Part shown: in pieces, positions 1 to 8,596 of the stretch
Layout of the letters: each line of letters starts with the position of its first letter
Position numbering within the stretch: the first letter of the stretch is position 1
DNA from: Clostridiales bacterium
Lineage (GTDB): Bacteria > Bacillota > Clostridia > Peptostreptococcales > Acidaminobacteraceae
Direction: 5' to 3'
DNA length: 64,000 nt
Assembly: GCA_016342415.1 (NCBI GenBank)
Contig: JAEIOD010000018.1
Coordinates: 1 to 64,000 of the forward strand
Made by a program: the position numbers and the translations under genes
Notes under the pieces: generated by a model
Database searches by the model: none
The model's input: the letters and a program-made list of their open reading frames with translations, nothing else
What the model was told of the DNA's origin: nothing

Positions 1-170
1 TGATTTTTTTAAATACATAATATCTCCAATTCGTATAATATATAACTATTATAACATAAAATAACACAAAAGAACACGATAACGCGAAAGAAAAACAAAA
101 TAAAAAAAGCCTGTACTAACTCAATCTAGGTTAGTTCAGACTTAACTACGTATTGACTTACTGCAAAACT

Positions 171-311
171 CGGGACTTGGTATGTATTCAAACTGAAAAC
201 TATGGTGGTGGTTCCATATTCTTTGATGATGTATTAATCAGAAAAGATGGTTTGTTTGTTTTAGATGAATTGAAATGTTTGAATCCGGATCAATTGATTT
301 CAAATGGCTAA
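171..311 (+). pseudogene. C-terminal remnant of an M29-type aminopeptidase
   Basis: The frame ending at the TAA at 309-311 reads [14 protein letters not shown], then a stretch with [17 protein letters not shown] and LNPDQL. From family knowledge this resembles the extreme C-terminus of M29 (AmpS/AmpT-like) metallo-aminopeptidases. The frame is closed by a TAG at 132-134, there is no start codon or ribosome binding site, and the metal-binding domain is absent, so it looks like the tail of a deleted gene. Assignment rests on about 40 residues. Confidence 0.6.
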
Positions 312-337
312 CAAAGTATTAAATATTGATGATATAA

Positions 338-397
338 TTGTAAATATAACATAATATTCTATATAATGAAGTCAAACACACATGTGTTTGGCTTTTT
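338..397 (+). promoter_or_regulatory. Possible promoter and 5' leader hairpin of the GH18 gene
   Basis: TTGTAA at 338-343 is separated by 18 bases from TATAAT at 362-367. Immediately after is a 10-bp stem (370-379 with 384-393, loop ACAT) followed by TTTTT, which looks like a terminator. The hairpin either ends an older upstream transcript or attenuates the GH18 transcript. Bases 1-170 hold nothing else I recognise. Confidence 0.35.
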
Positions 398-411
398 AGT
401 GAGGTGAAATA

Positions 412-2256
412 ATGGAAGATAAAAATTTGGATATATTACTTAAGAAACGAACGGAAGAAATTAAGAAAAGTAGAGAAGAATCAGATCAAAAAGATGATAT
501 AGAAACGCAGGACGTTTTAGAAGATACGAAGGATCAGAAGGTTTGTGTTGAAGAGGAAACTGTAACACAAACAATTAAAAGTATCAATAAAGTACAAAGA
601 AAGAGTGTGTTTTGGAAGCTGTTAGCACTTGTTTTGATTATTGGAATTAATGTGATGTGGATGATGAATATCAATTTAAAATCAGCCATAAAGGATTTGG
701 AGTTGGAAGTTTTATCTCTTCTTGATGGTGGTAAATCATTTACATACCTAAATCAAGAAATTCCAGCGGAAAATTTGATTCATATTGACAATAGAATTCT
801 AGTTGATGTGGATTTTGTCATTGAATACATAGATAACAATATTCATTATTCAAACAGTGGTACTAGAGTTTACATTCCACTAGAGTCTATAGAATACACT
901 TTAGAAACAAAAGAAGTAACCGATTATGTTAAAGCTAATATTGTTGATATCAATATTCCGATACTCGTTAAGAATGATCGTAATTATATAGATTTTGAAG
1001 TTTTCAAGAAGTTATACAATTTAGAAGTCATCACTGCAACAGATGGTAGTTTTGCCATTTACAATCAAACATACAGTCAGTTAAGATCTGTTTCAAGTGA
1101 TATAGAATTTGTAAAAACAAGTCACGGATTGACAGTTGTTAGTGATGAAATCAGTGAAATAATTACAGCTATAGTTTTAGACACTCATGAGGATATGAGT
1201 AAGATTATAACTGAAAACGGTCGTATAGGATATGTTAATACAGATAATTTGGAACCGTATAATTTAGAAATGATGCAAAATCAGTTGAACACTGTGAGAC
1301 CGGAACATGACTATGGTGACAACATCAATATGACTTGGAGCCAAATTAGTGCATATAAAAATAATCCTGATTTATCACTAGATCAAACAATTCCAGGCTT
1401 AGATGCAATATCACCAACATGGTTCAGATTAAATATCAATGGCATTATGCTTAATGAAGCAGATTTTAGATATGTAAAATCTGCTGGAGATAAAGGTTAT
1501 GAAGTTTGGGGTCTTTTCAGTAATGACTTCAAACCATCTTGGACGTCTGAAATGTTAAATGATCCTGTTTATAGGAAAAAGACCATCGCACAGATAGCAT
1601 TCTTTGCATCATTGTATGATTTAGATGGTGTTAACATCGATTTTGAAAATATGTATTTAACGGACAAAGATATTTTCACTCAATTTATGGCTGAACTATC
1701 TCCAATACTGGAAGCACAGAATGTGACTTTATCCATAGCGGTGACAATTCCTGGTGGGTCTGATCAATGGTCTAAAGTGTACGATAGAGAGAACATTGCA
1801 AAACATGTCGATTATATGATGTTAATGGCGTATGACGAATTTTGGGGCAGTAGTCCTACGAGTGGTCCGGTGGCTTCTATTCCGTGGGTAGAAAAAAGTT
1901 TAAAAGAAACTTTGGAGATGGTACCCAGCGAAAAATTGATTCTAGGTATTCCGCTTTATATGAGAATATGGAAAGAAACTGGTGGATCGGTCAGTTCAAA
2001 AGCGATAGGCATTAAACATTTAGAAGAAGTCTTATCGGATAAAGATTATGAGTTATCATATGATGAGGATAATTTCTTGAATTATATTTCTTATAGAGAA
2101 GATGGTAATCTTCATAGAATATGGGTTGAAGATGAGAGTTCTTTAGAAAAGAGAATGGCATTAAAAAACAAATACAATTTACAAGGTATAGGAACTTGGT
2201 CAAAAGAATTTGTCGAGTTTGAAACTTGGGAATTCCTTGATGAGTTATTGGATTAA
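412..2256 (+). CDS. Membrane-anchored GH18-family glycosidase (YaaH/YdhD-like)
   Basis: 614 aa. A charged cytoplasmic N-terminus (about 1-64) precedes one membrane segment (about 67-87). Residues about 105-205 resemble the copper-amine-oxidase-like/stalk domain common in clostridial surface proteins, and 220-285 is SH3-like. The last 300 residues form a GH18 barrel with the signature DGVNIDFE, whose Glu (about E412) would be the acid/base. Members of this group act on peptidoglycan or other N-acetylglucosamine polymers, so a cell-wall hydrolase displayed outside the membrane is the likely role. Start ATG 412 follows GAGGTGAAATA. It is a single-gene unit with its own terminator. Substrate is not deducible. 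Confidence 0.85.
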   Translation: MEDKNLDILLKKRTEEIKKSREESDQKDDIETQDVLEDTKDQKVCVEEETVTQTIKSINKVQRKSVFWKLLALVLIIGINVMWMMNINLKSAIKDLELEVLSLLDGGKSFTYLNQEIPAENLIHIDNRILVDVDFVIEYIDNNIHYSNSGTRVYIPLESIEYTLETKEVTDYVKANIVDINIPILVKNDRNYIDFEVFKKLYNLEVITATDGSFAIYNQTYSQLRSVSSDIEFVKTSHGLTVVSDEISEIITAIVLDTHEDMSKIITENGRIGYVNTDNLEPYNLEMMQNQLNTVRPEHDYGDNINMTWSQISAYKNNPDLSLDQTIPGLDAISPTWFRLNINGIMLNEADFRYVKSAGDKGYEVWGLFSNDFKPSWTSEMLNDPVYRKKTIAQIAFFASLYDLDGVNIDFENMYLTDKDIFTQFMAELSPILEAQNVTLSIAVTIPGGSDQWSKVYDRENIAKHVDYMMLMAYDEFWGSSPTSGPVASIPWVEKSLKETLEMVPSEKLILGIPLYMRIWKETGGSVSSKAIGIKHLEEVLSDKDYELSYDEDNFLNYISYREDGNLHRIWVEDESSLEKRMALKNKYNLQGIGTWSKEFVEFETWEFLDELLD

Positions 2257-2261
2257 AAATG

Positions 2262-2286
2262 ACGCTGTGGTTGCAGCGTTTTTTTC
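2262..2286 (+). terminator. Terminator after GH18 gene
   Basis: Stem ACGCTG/CAGCGT (2262-2267, 2274-2279) with loop TGGTTG, followed by a run of seven T. Confidence 0.85.
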
Positions 2287-2319
2287 TTTGCAAGATTTGT
2301 TGAATTGTTAAAAAATCGC

Positions 2320-2348
2320 TTGAATAAATACCTGTATTATTGTATACT
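2320..2348 (+). promoter_or_regulatory. Sigma-A type promoter of the small zinc-ribbon gene
   Basis: TTGAAT (2320-2325), 17-base spacer, TATACT (2343-2348). A short palindrome ATTGTATACAAT lies just downstream and could be a regulator site. Confidence 0.6.
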
Positions 2349-2396
2349 ATCTTTAAGGAAGAATAATTGTATACAATAATACGAGGAGGCGAGTAT

Positions 2397-2555
2397 ATGA
2401 AAAATTTAATTGAAAATATGTATGTGAAGGTTGATGTTTGTAAACGATGCGAGGATGAAAAAAAGGTTAATAAGTTTGGATTATGTGAGTCTTGTGAGTC
2501 TGAAGTCGATTATGAGTATGCAGTACTTTATAGAACGAAAGAAATGGAATATTAA
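2397..2555 (+). CDS. Small protein with two CxxC motifs (zinc-ribbon-like), unknown role
   Basis: 52 aa starting at ATG 2397, which has a near-perfect GAGGAGG seven bases upstream; an earlier in-frame ATG at 2367 lacks a binding site. Two Cys pairs (CKRC and CESC) separated by about 14 residues suggest a single structural zinc site. The protein is acidic, has no signal peptide or membrane segment, and is flanked by its own promoter and terminator, so it is probably an expressed stand-alone gene. I do not recognise the family. Confidence 0.6.
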   Translation: MKNLIENMYVKVDVCKRCEDEKKVNKFGLCESCESEVDYEYAVLYRTKEMEY

Positions 2556-2577
2556 GCTAGTTTACTAGCTTTTTTTA
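2555..2577 (+). terminator. Terminator after small zinc-ribbon gene
   Basis: Stem AGCTAG/CTAGCT with loop TTTA, then TTTTTT. Confidence 0.8.
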
Positions 2578-2604
2578 TTTTTTGAAAGATTACAATCATC
2601 TTAC

Positions 2605-2634
2605 ACATCCATAGAATGGATGTTTTATTTTTTT
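2605..2634 (+). terminator. Second terminator hairpin upstream of the MFS gene
   Basis: Stem ACATCCA/TGGATGT (2605-2611, 2617-2623), loop TAGAA, then TTTATTTTTTT. It lies 35 bases after the previous terminator, so it may stop a different or attenuated transcript. Confidence 0.6.
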
Positions 2635-2668
2635 ATATGGTATAATTAAATAAAAAATAGGAGGCCAT

Positions 2669-2695
2669 ATGTATAAAATTAGAGGACACTCTTAA
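2669..2695 (+). CDS. Possible eight-residue leader peptide upstream of MFS exporter
   Basis: ATG 2669 is preceded by a strong site, ATAGGAGGCCAT, and reads MYKIRGHS then TAA. A TATAAT lies at 2641-2646. Short translated leaders ahead of efflux genes can sense ribosome-stalling drugs. No obvious alternative hairpin pair is visible, so a decayed gene start is an equal possibility. Confidence 0.3.
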   Translation: MYKIRGHS

Positions 2696-2755
2696 AATGT
2701 TCGTCCCCCACCATAATTATTAGTCGGAAGGTTTTTAATTATAGAGGAGGAAAAA

Positions 2756-3958
2756 ATGACAAGAGAATTAAAATTAAAAAGAAATATGTTGTATGTGCAA
2801 TTGTACTACTTCTTTAGAAGTTTCATCTTTGCTTATGTCATAGAAAGATTATTCTGGAGAAGTAGAGGTATCAGTATAGCTGAAACGGTTTATATTGAGA
2901 TTATCTACGCTGTGGTTGTTTTTTCAATGGAAATACCAACAGGTGTATTAGCTGACCGGTATTCTAGAAAATACATCATTGTATCAGGTTCGTTGCTAAC
3001 ATTGATTGGTGCTATCGGTATGTTGTATGCACATGGATTTATTGCTTTTGCTTGTATTATAGCATTATCTGGTGTTTCAGGTGCCCTTACCAGTGGTAGT
3101 GTAAGTGCATTGATTTACGATAGTTTAAAAGAAGTAGGAGAAACTCTCTCATTTGAAAGATATTTAGCTAGAATAAAGGCTATCCGTTATGGTTCTGGAT
3201 TAATAGCAGCATTAATCGGTTCCTTTGTCGCAAGTCGGTACAATTTGTTAATGCCGTATCAAATGTCCGTCATCAGTTGTGTGATGATGGTGATTTTCAA
3301 CCTGTTATTAACTGAACCTAGTAAAGGTAAAGTTGAGAAACATATGAATGCTAAGGAAATTATCAACATCACACGTACAGTTATAATGAATCAGACATTC
3401 TTAAAATATGTAATTGTCTCAGGAGCGGTTATAGGTGCTTCAATTATATATATAGAGGAATTCTGGCAAAATTACTGTGATGGTATCCATATCAATATTG
3501 TTTTTTTTGGTGTCATCAGTGGTTTAATGTCATTTGTAGTACTGATATCAAGTAAACGAACAACTATTTACGTACAGTATTTGAGAGATAATATTAAAAG
3601 AAAAAAAAGGTTTTATCATATATTGACTCTATTGACCGGCATATCATTTATAAGTCTGTTCATTATAAGACATCCTGTTGGGATTGTGATGATGTTAATT
3701 GCGGTTTACATTGAAGCGTTGTTTGATACTTTGATCCTAGGTGATATTCATCATTCTGTAGGCTCTGAATATAGAGCAACAGCAGAGTCGGTTTATTCCA
3801 TGCTTGGTTCGTCAATGTCAGTTGTGTTTGGCTTAATATTCGCCTTTGGATCTGAAAAGATGGGTGTGTATGGTGGATTTCTATTGATTGGTGTGGTTGT
3901 GGTGACTTCTACAATTGTTAAAGGTATATATTTTAAAAGAAAAGAGTTGATTTCGTGA
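2756..3958 (+). CDS. MFS transporter, probable efflux type
   Basis: 400 aa with about 11-12 hydrophobic segments over the whole length. The cytoplasmic loop after segment 2 carries GVLADRYSRKY, the family signature between TM2 and TM3. The N-terminus lacks a signal peptide, as usual for MFS. ATG 2756 follows AGAGGAGGAAAAA. It is a single-gene unit, preceded by a possible leader peptide and ended by a hairpin that overlaps its own stop. Similar orphan MFS proteins in Firmicutes export drugs or metabolites; the substrate cannot be told from sequence. Confidence 0.8.
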   Translation: MTRELKLKRNMLYVQLYYFFRSFIFAYVIERLFWRSRGISIAETVYIEIIYAVVVFSMEIPTGVLADRYSRKYIIVSGSLLTLIGAIGMLYAHGFIAFACIIALSGVSGALTSGSVSALIYDSLKEVGETLSFERYLARIKAIRYGSGLIAALIGSFVASRYNLLMPYQMSVISCVMMVIFNLLLTEPSKGKVEKHMNAKEIINITRTVIMNQTFLKYVIVSGAVIGASIIYIEEFWQNYCDGIHINIVFFGVISGLMSFVVLISSKRTTIYVQYLRDNIKRKKRFYHILTLLTGISFISLFIIRHPVGIVMMLIAVYIEALFDTLILGDIHHSVGSEYRATAESVYSMLGSSMSVVFGLIFAFGSEKMGVYGGFLLIGVVVVTSTIVKGIYFKRKELIS

Positions 3959-3979
3959 TGAAATCAACTCTTTATATTA
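3941..3979. terminator. Bidirectional terminator between convergent MFS and NMO genes
   Basis: Perfect 14-bp inverted repeat (3941-3954 with 3960-3973), loop GTGAT. The MFS stop codon TGA lies at the start of the loop and the NMO stop codon just beyond, so the 3' end of the MFS gene doubles as terminator stem. T-rich flanks occur on both strands. Confidence 0.8.
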
Positions 3980-5056
3980 TTTCTTATTAAAATATGCATT
4001 GGCTTCGTCCATCAGCTCTTGCATCAACTCTTTAACTGTAGTCATTTTATTGACTCTGTAACCATTGCTTCCGATGAAGACCAATCCGTTATCCACATCA
4101 CCTTTTACAGACGCGACTAATGCATCGGTAATACAATAAGGTGCAACAGCCGGATTACATCCTTTTAGACACCTATAACAAGATTTAATCTTTAAGTTTG
4201 CTTTTTCTAATGATTTGACAAAATCATTTCTAAGTGCTCTACCAGGCAAACCAACAGGACTAACAATTATAGAAATATCTTCTTCTTTGGCATCGATATA
4301 TGCTTGTTTGAAGTTTTCATGAGCGTCACATTCTTCAGTTGCAACAAATCTGGTTCCCATTTGTACACCAGCTGCACCTTGTTCAAGACATTCAGCCATA
4401 TCCTGTCCAGTAAATATACCACCAGCAGCAATAACAGGAATTTTTTTACCGTATTTTTCTTCAAAATCTTTTACTGCCGTTATGACTTCTTTTACAATGT
4501 CTTTGATATTAGGCAGATTGCCTTTTAAATCTTCTATTGAGAAGCCTAAATGACCACCCGCTTTAGGTCCTTCAACGATAATTGCATCCGGTAAATAATC
4601 ATATTTTCTTACCCAAAGTTTTGTGATTGTCGCTGCTGCTTTTCCAGAAGATACAATTGGAGCTATTTTTGTATCAGTTCCTTGTACAAATGATGGTAAA
4701 TTCTTTGGCAATCCAGCGCCTGATATGATAAGATCCACTTTTTCTTTAACAGCAAGTTTTACCATATCTGTATAATTTGTAACAGATGCAAGGAAATTAA
4801 CGCCAATAATGCCTTCTGGGCTAAGTGATCTTGCTTGCTTTATTTCTTTTTCCAATCCTCTTAAATTTGCCGATTCATTGTCTGTTCTAAAATCTGGTTC
4901 TTTGTATCCAGGTTGTGCACCAGAAATAACTCCAATACCACCTGCATTAGCAACTGCAGACGCTAGACGTGATAATGAAACACCAATACCCATACCACCT
5001 TGTATGATTGGCAATTTAGCTATTTTATTACCTATTTTCAATTCAGATATATTCAT
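3977..5056 (-). CDS. Nitronate monooxygenase-family flavoprotein (FabK-related)
   Basis: 359 aa FMN-dependent TIM barrel. Visible family features: PIIQGGMGIGVS at the N-terminus, GAGLPKNLP, EGPKAGGH (FMN phosphate region), PVIAAGGIFTG and GAAGVQMGTRF. A Cys-rich insert near the C-terminus (CYRCLKGC, then APYC) is typical of the clostridial branch and absent from enoyl-ACP reductase FabK as I recall it. The expected reaction is oxidation of alkyl nitronates. The relation to FabK and a FapR-like palindrome upstream leave open a role linked to fatty-acid synthesis. Start ATG 5056 has GGAG upstream on its strand. Confidence 0.8.
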   Translation of the reverse strand: MNISELKIGNKIAKLPIIQGGMGIGVSLSRLASAVANAGGIGVISGAQPGYKEPDFRTDNESANLRGLEKEIKQARSLSPEGIIGVNFLASVTNYTDMVKLAVKEKVDLIISGAGLPKNLPSFVQGTDTKIAPIVSSGKAAATITKLWVRKYDYLPDAIIVEGPKAGGHLGFSIEDLKGNLPNIKDIVKEVITAVKDFEEKYGKKIPVIAAGGIFTGQDMAECLEQGAAGVQMGTRFVATEECDAHENFKQAYIDAKEEDISIIVSPVGLPGRALRNDFVKSLEKANLKIKSCYRCLKGCNPAVAPYCITDALVASVKGDVDNGLVFIGSNGYRVNKMTTVKELMQELMDEANAYFNKK

Positions 5057-5083
5057 ACATGACTCCTTCTTTAGTTTACCTTG

Positions 5084-5112
5084 AGTATATAGAAGTTAGG
5101 AGTAAAAGTCAA
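5084..5112 (-). promoter_or_regulatory. Promoter of the NMO gene
   Basis: On the minus strand TTGACT (5112-5107), 17-base spacer, TATACT (5089-5084), a near-consensus sigma-A promoter. Confidence 0.7.
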
Positions 5113-5119
5113 CAACAGG

Positions 5120-5140
5120 TGTTAGTACTTGGTGCTAACA
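5120..5140. promoter_or_regulatory. FapR-like palindrome upstream of the NMO promoter
   Basis: TGTTAGTAC-TTG-GTGCTAACA: nine-base arms with one mismatch. The core TTAGTAC-N3-GTGCTAA is close to the 17-bp FapR operator as I recall it (TTAGTAC, central bases, GTACTAA). It ends 7 bp upstream of the -35 box rather than overlapping it, which is unusual for a repressor. Confidence 0.5.
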
Positions 5141-5274
5141 TACGGCAATTTTTTTTCGGTGCTTTATTTACTGTAAATCCATTTCTATTGATTTTAGTAA
5201 TTAGCTATGTTACACTTCAAGTGGAAGGTATCTTTTGAGCCTTACCCTTATTAAAAAACTTAAATCATACTGCT

Positions 5275-5310
5275 TTGAGCCGAAAGGACGGGGACAGTTC
5301 ATACAAAACC
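5275..5310. repeat. Possible degenerate repeat with GGACGGGGACAGTTC core
   Basis: Between 5141 and 5485 no gene is visible. The GGGGACAGTTC core resembles short repeats often seen beside REP-associated (IS200-like) transposases in Firmicutes. It occurs once here and no transposase is present, so this is suggestive only. Confidence 0.3.
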
Positions 5311-5361
5311 AGTTAAGTCTACAGGTGTAGTCTTAGCTTCAATGTGTTTTTTGACTGTTAT

Positions 5362-5384
5362 ACGTGCTTAGGCATGTTTTTTTT
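5362..5384 (+). terminator. Terminator-like hairpin upstream of the pan operon
   Basis: ACGTGC/GCATGT stem (one G-U pair), loop TTAG, then eight T. No gene upstream on this strand needs it, so it could be an attenuator in the pan leader or a relic of lost sequence. Confidence 0.4.
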
Positions 5385-5485
5385 AGTTGTAGAAATAATT
5401 TTACCGCTTTGAATAATAGGCAGTGTTTTATCAAAAGTTATGAATTAGAAAGTATCTTTGATACATTTCTTGTTTGGAGGAACTT

Positions 5486-6316
5486 ATGAAAATTTCATTT
5501 GTTGGTGCAGGAAAAGTTGGAACGGCTATTGGTAAGTATATAAGTCGCTATTATGATGTGACGAGTTACTATAGTAAAACCGATCAATCAGCTCAAGAAG
5601 CTGCAGCTTATGTAGGTTGTATGTGGTCATCTGATCTGAAACAGATTATAGAGTTGGCTGATGTTGTATTTATTACAACTGGAGATAATGTGATTAAAGA
5701 AGTGGCGGATGCCATTTCACTGATAGACGTCTCACTCAATTCTAAGTTGTTTATTCATATGAGTGGTGCACTAACGTCAGATGAATTGATTTCATTAAAA
5801 GACAAAGGTGCGAAGATAAGTTCTTTACATCCACTTCAAACGTTTTCATCTATTGATAAAGCAGTAGAAGATTTAAATGATGCATATTTTTCAGTTGAGG
5901 GTGATGAATCAGTTATTTCTTTGGTAGAAACATTAGGGAATTCCTATTTTGTTTTATCAAAAGATCAAAAAACGAAGTATCATTTATCAGCGTGTATCTT
6001 TTCCAATTATCTAGTGACCTTGATGAATTTTGGCACTAAGATATTAAATGATATTGGTATTGAAAGTGATGATGGCATGAAAGCCATGAAACCACTTATT
6101 GATGCAACTCTTTCTAATATATACATGAAAGGGACAGAAAAATCATTAACAGGACCTATAAAACGGGGAGATACGACAACACTTAATAAACATATGTCTG
6201 AACTAGAAGGGTTAGATTTGGAAGTATATCAACTACTAGGTAAAATGACAACTGAAAGGTTGATCATGGATGATAATAAAAAAAGCATGTTAGATGCGTT
6301 ATGGAGAAGGCTATGA
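5486..6316 (+). CDS. panG: Rossmann-like DUF2520 reductase, probable ketopantoate reductase (PanG-type)
   Basis: 276 aa. N-terminal NAD(P)-binding fold begins [18 protein letters not shown] (GxGxxG). The central HMSGAL and SLHPLQTF, and the helical C-terminal domain with GPIKRGD, are typical of the Rossmann-like/DUF2520 family. It is the first gene of an operon with panB, panC and panD, overlapping panB by four bases, and no PanE homologue is present. A PanG ketopantoate reductase replacing PanE has been described in Francisella and clostridia; the context fits that role (ketopantoate plus NAD(P)H to pantoate). Start ATG 5486 has TTGGAGGAA upstream; the TTG at 5474 lies within that site. Confidence 0.75.
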   Translation: MKISFVGAGKVGTAIGKYISRYYDVTSYYSKTDQSAQEAAAYVGCMWSSDLKQIIELADVVFITTGDNVIKEVADAISLIDVSLNSKLFIHMSGALTSDELISLKDKGAKISSLHPLQTFSSIDKAVEDLNDAYFSVEGDESVISLVETLGNSYFVLSKDQKTKYHLSACIFSNYLVTLMNFGTKILNDIGIESDDGMKAMKPLIDATLSNIYMKGTEKSLTGPIKRGDTTTLNKHMSELEGLDLEVYQLLGKMTTERLIMDDNKKSMLDALWRRL

Positions 6317-7146
6317 ATAAAAAATTTACAGTAAAATCTTTTCAAAATGCTAAAAATAAAGGTGACAAAATATCAATGTTAACAGCATATGATTATACAA
6401 CAGCACAGCTCTTAGATACTGCCGGTGTTAATTCAATTCTTGTTGGTGATTCGCTTGGGATGACCATGTTAGGATATGAAACTACTTTAGAAGTGACAAT
6501 GGATGACATGATTCATCACACCAAAGCTGTTTCAAGAGGTGTTGAAAATGCTTTGATTATTGGTGATATGCCATTCCTTTCATATCATATAAGTATAGAA
6601 GATACAATCAGAAATGCCGGTAGATTCATTAAGGAAGCAGGAGCTCATGCCGTTAAGTTAGAAGGCGGTTTTGAAATGGTTGATAAGATTAAAGCTTTAG
6701 TTGCAGCTAAAATTCCTGTTGTAGGGCATTTGGGTTTAACCCCACAATCAGTTAATATGTTAGGTGGTTTTAAGGTTCAGGGTAAAAGCGAAGCACAAGC
6801 ACAACATATAATAGATGAAGCTAGAGCTTTGGAAGAAGCTGGTGTGTTTGCGATTGTACTGGAATGTGTACCGAGTGCACTTGCCAAGATCATTACTGAA
6901 AAAATAGGTGTACCAACCATCGGAATTGGTGCTGGTAAAGACTGTGATGGACAAGTGCTTGTTATTCAAGATGTCCTTGGTATGTATCAAGGTTTACAAC
7001 CTAAATTTGTAAAACGATATAAGGAAACAGGTCAAGATATTATAGAAGCTACCAAAGCTTATATAAATGAGATAAATGAAGGATCATTCCCCGCTGAGGA
7101 GCATACCTTTGGTATTAAGGATGAAATTTTAGAAAAATTATATTAG
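6313..7146 (+). CDS. panB: 3-methyl-2-oxobutanoate hydroxymethyltransferase
   Basis: 277 aa. Transfers a hydroxymethyl group from methylene-tetrahydrofolate to alpha-ketoisovalerate, giving ketopantoate. Signatures: [11 protein letters not shown] near the start, [33 protein letters not shown], and the catalytic-Glu region LECVPSAL. Length matches the family (about 265-280). ATG 6313 overlaps the previous stop (ATGA) and has GGAGAAGG just upstream, indicating translational coupling. The next gene follows after 9 bp. Confidence 0.95.
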   Translation: MNKKFTVKSFQNAKNKGDKISMLTAYDYTTAQLLDTAGVNSILVGDSLGMTMLGYETTLEVTMDDMIHHTKAVSRGVENALIIGDMPFLSYHISIEDTIRNAGRFIKEAGAHAVKLEGGFEMVDKIKALVAAKIPVVGHLGLTPQSVNMLGGFKVQGKSEAQAQHIIDEARALEEAGVFAIVLECVPSALAKIITEKIGVPTIGIGAGKDCDGQVLVIQDVLGMYQGLQPKFVKRYKETGQDIIEATKAYINEINEGSFPAEEHTFGIKDEILEKLY

Positions 7147-7155
7147 GAGTTTGTG

Positions 7156-8004
7156 ATGAAGATTATACATTCGGTAGAAGCGTTGCGACAGGCTGTAAAA
7201 ACAGAAAAAAAAGTGGGTAAATCGGTTGGATTTGTACCAACGATGGGTTTTTTACATGAGGGTCATATGTCTCTTGTAAAAGCAGCTAAAAAGGACAACG
7301 ATTTTGTTGTGGCGAGTATCTTTGTTAATCCAACACAATTTGGAGAAAATGAAGATTTAGATGCTTATCCTAAAGATTTAGAAGGTGACCAAAACAAATT
7401 AGAACAAGAAGGTGTAGATATCTTATTCTATCCAACTGTTGAAGAAATGTATCCAAAGGGATATTCTACTTATGTTTCCGTAGAAGGTGACATGACTGGT
7501 GTTTTATGTGGATCATCAAGACCGGGACATTTTAGGGGTGTTGCTACGATTGTAACGAAACTTTTTAATATGGTAGCGCCAGATCGAGCGTATTTTGGTC
7601 AGAAGGATGCTCAACAGGTTTCTGTAATAGAAAGAATGGTAAAAGACTTAAATATGGATCTAGAGATTATTCCGTGCCCTATTCATAGGGAAGCAGATGG
7701 CTTGGCTATGAGTTCAAGAAACACTTATTTAAATGAAAAAGAAAGAAAAGATGCCTTAGTATTATCTCAATCTTTATTTGAAGCCAAAGAGACAATTTTA
7801 AGTGGTGAACGAAGAGCGAATAAAATAATTGAAGGAATCATTGACAAAATAAGCACAGTAGACTATGCTATTATCGATTATGTAGAAATCGTAGATGCAT
7901 TAACACTTCATAAAATAGATGAAATAAAAGGTGATATCTTAATTGCGATTGCAGTTAAGGTCGGCAAACCAAGATTGATAGACAACTTAAGGTTGGAGGT
8001 ATAA
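7156..8004 (+). CDS. panC: Pantothenate synthetase
   Basis: 282 aa. Ligates pantoate and beta-alanine with ATP to give pantothenate. Contains the nucleotidylyltransferase motif [16 protein letters not shown] (HxGH), FVNPTQFG, the adenylate pocket [10 protein letters not shown] and the MSSRNTYL stretch, in family order and length. ATG 7156 sits six bases after TAGGAG; the GTG three bases earlier is also in frame but too close to that site. Third gene of the pan operon. Confidence 0.95.
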   Translation: MKIIHSVEALRQAVKTEKKVGKSVGFVPTMGFLHEGHMSLVKAAKKDNDFVVASIFVNPTQFGENEDLDAYPKDLEGDQNKLEQEGVDILFYPTVEEMYPKGYSTYVSVEGDMTGVLCGSSRPGHFRGVATIVTKLFNMVAPDRAYFGQKDAQQVSVIERMVKDLNMDLEIIPCPIHREADGLAMSSRNTYLNEKERKDALVLSQSLFEAKETILSGERRANKIIEGIIDKISTVDYAIIDYVEIVDALTLHKIDEIKGDILIAIAVKVGKPRLIDNLRLEV

Positions 8005-8005
8005 T

Positions 8006-8389
8006 ATGTTACTCAATATGTTTAAAGGGAAAATTCATAGAGCCATTGTAACGGAAGCTAATCTAAACTATGTAGGCAGTGTTACGATTGACTCAAAATT
8101 ATTAGAAGCTTCTGGTATTTTACCAGGGGAAAGAGTTCAAATTGTTAACAACAACAACGGTGCAAGATTAGAAACTTATACAATTGAAGGCGCACCTGAT
8201 TCAGGTGTGATTTGTTTAAACGGAGCAGCAGCTAGATTGGTTCAGCCAGGTGACAGTGTAATCATCATTGCATACGCTTGGTTAGATCAAGAAGAAGCAA
8301 AAACATTTGAACCCAAAGTTGTGTTTGTAGATGAGAACAATAAAATAGTAGAAACAGCCAACAAAGAAACTCATGGTGATATTAAATAG
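8006..8389 (+). CDS. panD: Aspartate 1-decarboxylase proenzyme
   Basis: 127 aa. Makes beta-alanine for the preceding PanC. The self-cleavage site is visible as YVGSVTID: cleavage between Gly and Ser would create the pyruvoyl cofactor. Other family features are MFKGKIHRA at the start, [11 protein letters not shown], and CLNGAAARL. One base separates it from panC, and TTGGAGG precedes ATG 8006. Last gene of the pan operon, closed by a strong terminator, so this unit supplies ketopantoate, pantoate (with PanG), beta-alanine and their ligation. Confidence 0.95.
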   Translation: MLLNMFKGKIHRAIVTEANLNYVGSVTIDSKLLEASGILPGERVQIVNNNNGARLETYTIEGAPDSGVICLNGAAARLVQPGDSVIIIAYAWLDQEEAKTFEPKVVFVDENNKIVETANKETHGDIK

Positions 8390-8410
8390 AAGGAAACTTC
8401 TATTTTTTTT
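8384..8410 (+). terminator. Terminator of pan operon
   Basis: AAATAGAAG/CTTCTATTT with loop GAAA, then a T tract; overlaps the panD stop. Confidence 0.85.
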
Positions 8411-8568
8411 GTAATCATTTATTGTTTAACCGGGCTTTTCTACGGATTTGTAACCCTTAAACTTAGAGGTGCATATGAAGCTTCAATAAAAAAAATCGCC
8501 TAAAAATCAGACGCGGCTCAAAAGAGCGCTTAAAATACCTACTTAAATTACAACATATATAGAGAAAT

Positions 8569-8596
8569 AAAGCTAAGTCCTCGGACTTAGCTTTTT
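8569..8596. terminator. Terminator of the lactate dehydrogenase-like gene
   Basis: Perfect 12-bp stem (8569-8580 with 8583-8594) around TC, overlapping the end of the minus-strand gene. A tight two-base loop implies the inner pairs open. Bases 8411-8568 hold no gene. Confidence 0.75.

Noticed and set aside
3977-5056. Straight annotation as FabK enoyl-ACP reductase
   Set aside because: The Cys-rich C-terminal insert and overall motif order fit the nitronate monooxygenase branch better, although a lipid link remains possible.
4809-5084. Plus-strand ORF opposite the NMO gene
   Set aside because: Antisense shadow of a strongly conserved flavoprotein gene.
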